The notes below the pieces were generated by a model. It was given only the letters and a program-made list of their open reading frames with translations. It did no database searches and had not been told where the DNA came from. Both the position numbers and the translations under genes were made by a program. 64,000 bases of DNA from the NCBI GenBank assembly GCA_019973155.2, contig BPQB01000056.1:124001-188000 (forward strand), written 5' to 3'. This DNA is from Phanerochaete sordida (taxonomy: Eukaryota > Basidiomycota > Agaricomycetes > Polyporales > Phanerochaetaceae). Positions 60,349 through 64,000 of the stretch are shown one piece after another (position 1 is the first letter of the stretch; the number at the start of each line of letters is the position of its first letter).

Positions 60349-60940
60349 CTAGCGCAGTCCCTGCACCAAGCACGTCCCGTCGCCACACTTGAATGTGAAG
60401 ACGAACCCGTTGATGTCGCCCGACAGAGCTTCGACGACTTTGCGCGGGCCGAAGCCGCTGATGAACATCGGCATGTAGAGGTCGGGGAGGACAAACATGC
60501 GCAGCACGTAGCGCATGCGCTCGCCTGTCTCTTTGTTCTTGAGCAACAGCGGCATGAACACGCTCCCGATGGCCGTCGTACTCGGGCCGATGAGACACTC
60601 GACCACCGTGCCTGCAGTGGAGGTGTCCAGCTCGGGGCGGTGCTCTGCGGGAATCGATTCCCAAAGAGCCTAGAGATAGGTTGAGCTGGAAGACGCGAGC
60701 AGAAGGTGAAGAAATAGCGCGCCTTCTTGATAAAATTACCTATGCCACCTGCGATGCAGATCGCGAACGAACCGTCCGACGCCGGGGTGGGGTGGTCGAA
60801 GTAACCAATTAGATTAGAGAGGTTGGCGACGCTGTCGATCCTCGGTTCGTCGTGGTTTACAGCTCTGTGCGTTTCGTCGTATACGGTGCGCGCGGTGTAG
60901 GGCGGCGGATGCACATTCGCGTTCGCGTCTGCAGGGCTGT
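60349..60940 (-). CDS. Uncharacterised protein, 5' end missing from the model
   Basis: The 3' exon (about 60667 down to TAG 60349-60351) is strongly protein-like: ALWESIPAEHRP, VVECLIGPSTTAIGSVFMPL, LRMFVLPDLYMPMFISGFGP and VVEALSGDINGFVFTFKCGD. The exon before it (about 60930-60745) reads LSNLIGYFDHPTPASDGSFA. Neither exon has an ATG at its head. An acceptor near 60935 suggests more exons upstream, but I could not place them. The obvious donor after GGIG leaves the two exons out of phase, so either a microexon is missed or one base is lost. No domain is recognised. It may be soluble and cytoplasmic, since no signal or membrane segment is visible. Confidence 0.5.
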
Positions 60941-62161
60941 GGCTGACCAGAAAAATCAGAGAAAATTCGACTACGCGACTCTTTCAATATTACTGACTAC
61001 ATCATTGCGGCAAGCCGTACTTTTGAAGACAGCCCAGTTTTTCTACGACCAGGGCGATGCGAGGGCGGGACTCAGGGGCCTGGTTCAGATTTCAGAGGCG
61101 CCCGACCTGAGCAGCGCGGGACATGCCGAGCGTTTGCGGCTCCGACTCAAAGTGAGGCATTTTGTGGGCCAATCACGAAACTGCCTCATGCCTGGCAAAA
61201 TGAGCGCAACGAACCTTGCCCCTCCCCCACCACCTCGTCGTCCCCCTGCTCGTCTGCCCTCCCTTCCCCCTTCCTCTGCTTCGTCTGACATCGCAAATCA
61301 GTCACTATAGCCAGAACGCAGCTTTCGCCTGCCGCGATGCTCGCAAAGGCGTCGAGTGGGAGCGTACTGCTCACGAAGCTCGACGTCGCCCTGGGCTAGT
61401 CGTCTTATGGCACCAGAAATCAGCCTCATGACTCTCTGCTTCACTCATACTAGCCTCCCTTCTGACGCCTCTCTAAGCTCTCTTGGTCCCTCTGCACGCT
61501 CGTCATTCTGGTTTCACGACCAGGGTTCCTTCTAGTCACCTGTGTCGATAACGCGGGCGACTGCGCTCCAAGCGCGCCTACAGCCTGTGCCCGCCGACCC
61601 CCCGGCCCGGATCGATAGTACGTCTCCCTCCCCTGGATATCTTTCGGCTTCGCCTCCTCGCGCTTCATCGCTGCAACTGCTGGACACCGCCCTTTGCAAA
61701 TTCATGGAAGGTGGGAGCGTACTGCTCGCGAAGCCTTCCCGACACCGGACGCTGGCCGACGGCATGCCGCCCGTTTCTTCGCTTCCCCTTCGTCGTCGCT
61801 CCCACAGGCATGTGGGACGCATCACCTTGTCTCCGCCCTGGAACGCAACAATCGATCTGCCGCCGCTGTGCTCGGGACCTGGCTCGGGAACGCGCAGCCT
61901 TGCGACACCACATCTGCTCATCCTGCTGCCCGGCAGTCTCACGATCTCGCGCGGTCGTGCAGTATGGAGATGGGGCTGAGAAGATATGTTGTTTGGGAAG
62001 GCGTTTGAAGGCACGAGGCGGAAGGATTTCGTGAGGGGCGGTGGATGGGTCGGAGGATTTGCGCATGTTTGGCTTGCTTACGTAAGGTGAGATAAGACCA
62101 TCGCTTTGCCTTTCCTTGCGACCCTCGCCACCTCCCTACCGACACTTGTCCCTCCTCGACG
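60941..62161. other. Intergenic, with a 24-base imperfect direct repeat and CT-rich tracts
   Basis: The sequence GTGGGAGCGTACTGCTC(A/G)CGAAGC occurs at 61356-61379 and 61711-61734 with one mismatch. Proline-rich and arginine-rich frames on both strands (61170-61310, 61540-62010) look like by-products of CT-rich promoter DNA ahead of the copper transporter gene; the last 60 bases before its ATG are strongly pyrimidine-rich. No gene is called. Confidence 0.4.
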
Positions 62162-62880
62162 ATGCCGCCAAACTTCCTGCGTGCGGGTTGCGGGTTGCTG
62201 GCTCTCGTTACTCTCGCCTCCGCGCACGACAATGGCATGGATATGAGCATGGACGGCGGGATGACGTTGATGGAGGGTCAGATGCTGCCGTACCTGCACT
62301 TTACCACCGGCGACATGCTCTGGTTCATGGGCTGGGTCCCCCAGAGCAGCGGCGCGATGGTCGGTGCATGCATCGGCCTGTTCCTTCTCGCCATCGTCGA
62401 ACGTTGGATCGCGACGTGCCGGGCAGTCATGCAGGCCCACTGGGCGAAGCGGTACGTCTCCTTAACATTGCGCTACGCGCTGTGCCTCATGAGTCCCCAG
62501 AGCTGCTATCGTGCGCTCAGACAGGATGAACGCCCGCGGCCTGCCAGTTGGCTCTGAGGACGATCTGAAGCGACCGAAGCCTGCGACCATGGCAGCCACC
62601 ATTCGCGACGCTGCGATGTTCCATACAACGCCGCCCTTCATCCTCTCGCACGACCTCGTCCGCGGCATCGCGTTCGCCGGACACTCCGCCTTGCAGTTCG
62701 CGTTCATGCTCGTCGTCATGTGCGTCCTGCGTTCCCTTCACCTGCGTTCGCGCTGACTCTTCGTGCAGGACCTTCCAAGTCGGCTTTATCCTCAGTATTG
62801 TTGTGGGGATGGGTGTCGGCGAGACGCTGTTCGGACGCTTTGCAGGGCATGCTGCTGCTCACGCTTCGCACCTTCAGTGA
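62162..62880 (+). CDS. Ctr-type high-affinity copper transporter
   Basis: Trimeric membrane channel that takes up Cu(I). Three exons, 62162-62451, 62501-62719 and 62769-62880, join in phase to 206 residues. The N terminus has a hydrophobic leader ending ASA, then the methionine motif HDNGMDMSMDGGM that captures copper. Three membrane spans follow: MVGACIGLFLLAIVERW; a second span with HSALQFAFMLVVM, containing the M-x3-M selectivity motif; and FQVGFILSIVVGMGVGETLF, with the G-x3-G packing motif. The acceptor at 62500 is chosen because it keeps the second exon open. The tail is short and His-rich (GHAAAHASH), a likely copper-transfer site. It sits 661 bases upstream of a ferric-reductase-like gene on the same strand, a sensible partner because the transporter needs reduced copper. 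Confidence 0.93.
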
Positions 62881-63541
62881 TGTCTTCCTTTGCCTCCTCG
62901 GAGAAGTGCTGTTGTACTAGTAACGCTCGGACGTTTCATGGATCTGGATCGCAACGACCACAATGCTACTGTTCTGTCTGAGCCCGATGATGGAAAGTGA
63001 TGGCTTTCGCGAGTGGTTACCCCTCAGCAGCGGCGAGTTCGCCGTGCTCATGCACGCTGCTGAGTGGTGCGCCAGGCGCGACATCATGGGTTGTCGCTGA
63101 GGAATACGTGACCGGAACCTCTGTCTGTGCAACACAGTATTCTCAGGGATGCGTCAAAGCGAACACACCGCCGTCTTTTGTCTAGAGAATGCCAGCCGCT
63201 GTCACTACCGGTCTTGCTGAGTCCTAAGTGTGGCTGTGGTGCCATTGCCGATACCGTACGCTTCACCAGTCGGTTGCTACTTACCCTCGATGCAACAAAC
63301 AACACTGTGCCCTGTAGCATGACATTTATTCCAAATGACAGTGTCTGGAGACGAAACTTCCGTCCGCGGTATGTTTCGCACCAGGCTTGGGGCGGTGAAA
63401 AAGCATTTTCACTCCTTGTTTGTGCGACGCAAACAGTTACCACTTTCAGCTTTCAGCTCGAGCCTTGCCCTCTCCTTCGTCCTCTTCCCTCGCCTCCCTC
63501 GTCTTCCTGCTCTACGACGGCGAAAGGCATATTCTGTGAAT
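62881..63541 (+). promoter_or_regulatory. Spacer and promoter between the copper transporter and reductase-like genes
   Basis: No gene is seen. The last 80 bases before the ATG at 63542 are pyrimidine-rich (TCGTCCTCTTCCCTCGCCTC region), typical of a fungal leader. I looked by eye for copper- or iron-responsive elements of the Mac1, Cuf1 or GATA type and did not find a convincing one. Confidence 0.4.
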
Positions 63542-64000
63542 ATGTCGGACTTTGGCGCACCCCCGGTCATTCCCATCCAGTTCCAGCAGTACAAGTACGT
63601 CCTCTGGACGATCCCGCGATCGCCGTGCTCACGAGGGCCTCTGCAGCTCGTACATCGAGGACCCGAAATGGCAGAACAGATTCTCGGCCATCTGGGCGAC
63701 TGCTGTCGGCGTAGCTATCCTCGCCTCTCTGCCACGGCTCTGGCACTCGATTAGGAACGGCAGCGCGTACAAGGGGCTCCTCGGCGTCCGGGAACACTTC
63801 GACGTGCACGGGAAGTACGACGCGGTCGCGCCGTCGCCCGAGCGTGTCGTGCCCACACATCGGCGACGCAGGGGCTTCCTCGTCCTCGCTGAGACCGCAC
63901 TATCCGCTCTCCGATGGACGCTCCCCGGGCTCGAGCTCGACTTCGGCCAGAGTGAGTACCGCACCAACTTCGGACCGACGCCCGCGCTAACCACCTCACA
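63542..64000 (+). CDS. Ferric/cupric reductase-like protein, N-terminal part (cut by window edge)
   Basis: Two exons are visible, 63542-63594 and from 63647 onward, joined across a 52-base GTACGT/TGCAG intron. The protein begins MSDFGAPPVIPIQFQQYNSY and continues with DPKWQNRFSAIWATAVGVAI. The first membrane span (IWATAVGVAILASLPRL) is followed by a basic cytoplasmic loop (THRRRRGFLVLAETALSAL). This start is what basidiomycete FRE-family reductases look like, but the haem-binding histidines, FAD and NADPH motifs lie beyond the window, so the call rests on the N terminus and the neighbouring copper transporter. A GTGAGT near 63953 is a likely next donor. Confidence 0.6.

Noticed and set aside
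61532..62014. Open frames on both strands around 61.5-62.0 kb
   Set aside because: Composition reflects CT-rich promoter DNA; the two strands are equally open and neither has a domain.
1..64000. Transposons, long terminal repeats, CRISPR arrays, rRNA genes
   Set aside because: I looked for terminal repeats, reverse-transcriptase or transposase motifs, regular spacer arrays and rRNA-like sequence and saw none. A computed repeat search could still find diverged copies.

Overview
The window is from a filamentous basidiomycete, most likely an agaricomycete. The DNA is GC-rich. Nearly every gene is broken by many GT-AG introns of about 45-65 bases, and several have microexons. The families also fit: F-box proteins, small secreted cysteine-rich proteins, a ZNFX1-type helicase carrying CCCH fingers, and a vacuolar GH38 alpha-mannosidase. 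There are no operons, CRISPR arrays or bacterial features. I built gene models by hand from reading frames and splice sites, so exon edges are approximate where an entry says so.

Layout: 0.4-2.8 kb, FAD-dependent phenol-hydroxylase-type monooxygenase (+). 3.0-6.0 kb, a broken and rearranged F-box gene followed by an intact F-box gene (+). 7.4 kb, an intron-containing tRNA-Arg(ACG). 7.8-8.4 kb, a three-exon small secreted protein (-). 8.4-10.8 kb, gene-poor. 10.9-12.3 kb, an uncharacterised conserved-looking protein (+). 13.8-28.9 kb, the dominant feature: two head-to-tail paralogues of an SF1 helicase with CCCH fingers, an NFX1-type finger array and a RING-like end. Only the second copy keeps a long C-terminal extension with an RZ-type finger. 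29.2-29.9 kb, a four-pass MARVEL-like membrane protein (-). 31.1-33.0 kb, an OXR1/TLDc protein (+). 33.3-38.1 kb, alpha-mannosidase (-), divergent from a METTL24-like membrane-anchored methyltransferase (38.4-39.7 kb, +). 40.8-42.3 kb, two incompletely resolved small genes (-). 43.0-47.6 kb, a YMC020W-type alpha/beta-hydrolase protein (-). 48.4-50.8 kb, an IML2/TTC39 TPR protein (-). 51.7-54.5 kb, a large Ser/Pro-rich protein (-). 54.5-56.2 kb, empty. 56.2-58.4 kb, coding-like pieces with apparent frame breaks, probably a decaying gene. 58.6-59.2 kb, a cysteine-rich secreted protein (+). 60.3-60.9 kb, an uncharacterised gene (-). 62.2-62.9 kb, a Ctr-type copper transporter, and 63.5 kb to the edge, the start of what looks like a ferric reductase (+).

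Two groupings make functional sense. The helicase pair is probably an RNA-surveillance or RNA-silencing module, because ZNFX1/Hrr1 relatives act with Argonaute and RNA-dependent RNA polymerase. The Ctr transporter next to a ferric-reductase-like gene fits reductive metal uptake, in which a surface reductase supplies reduced copper or iron. The rest look like ordinary housekeeping or lineage-specific genes.
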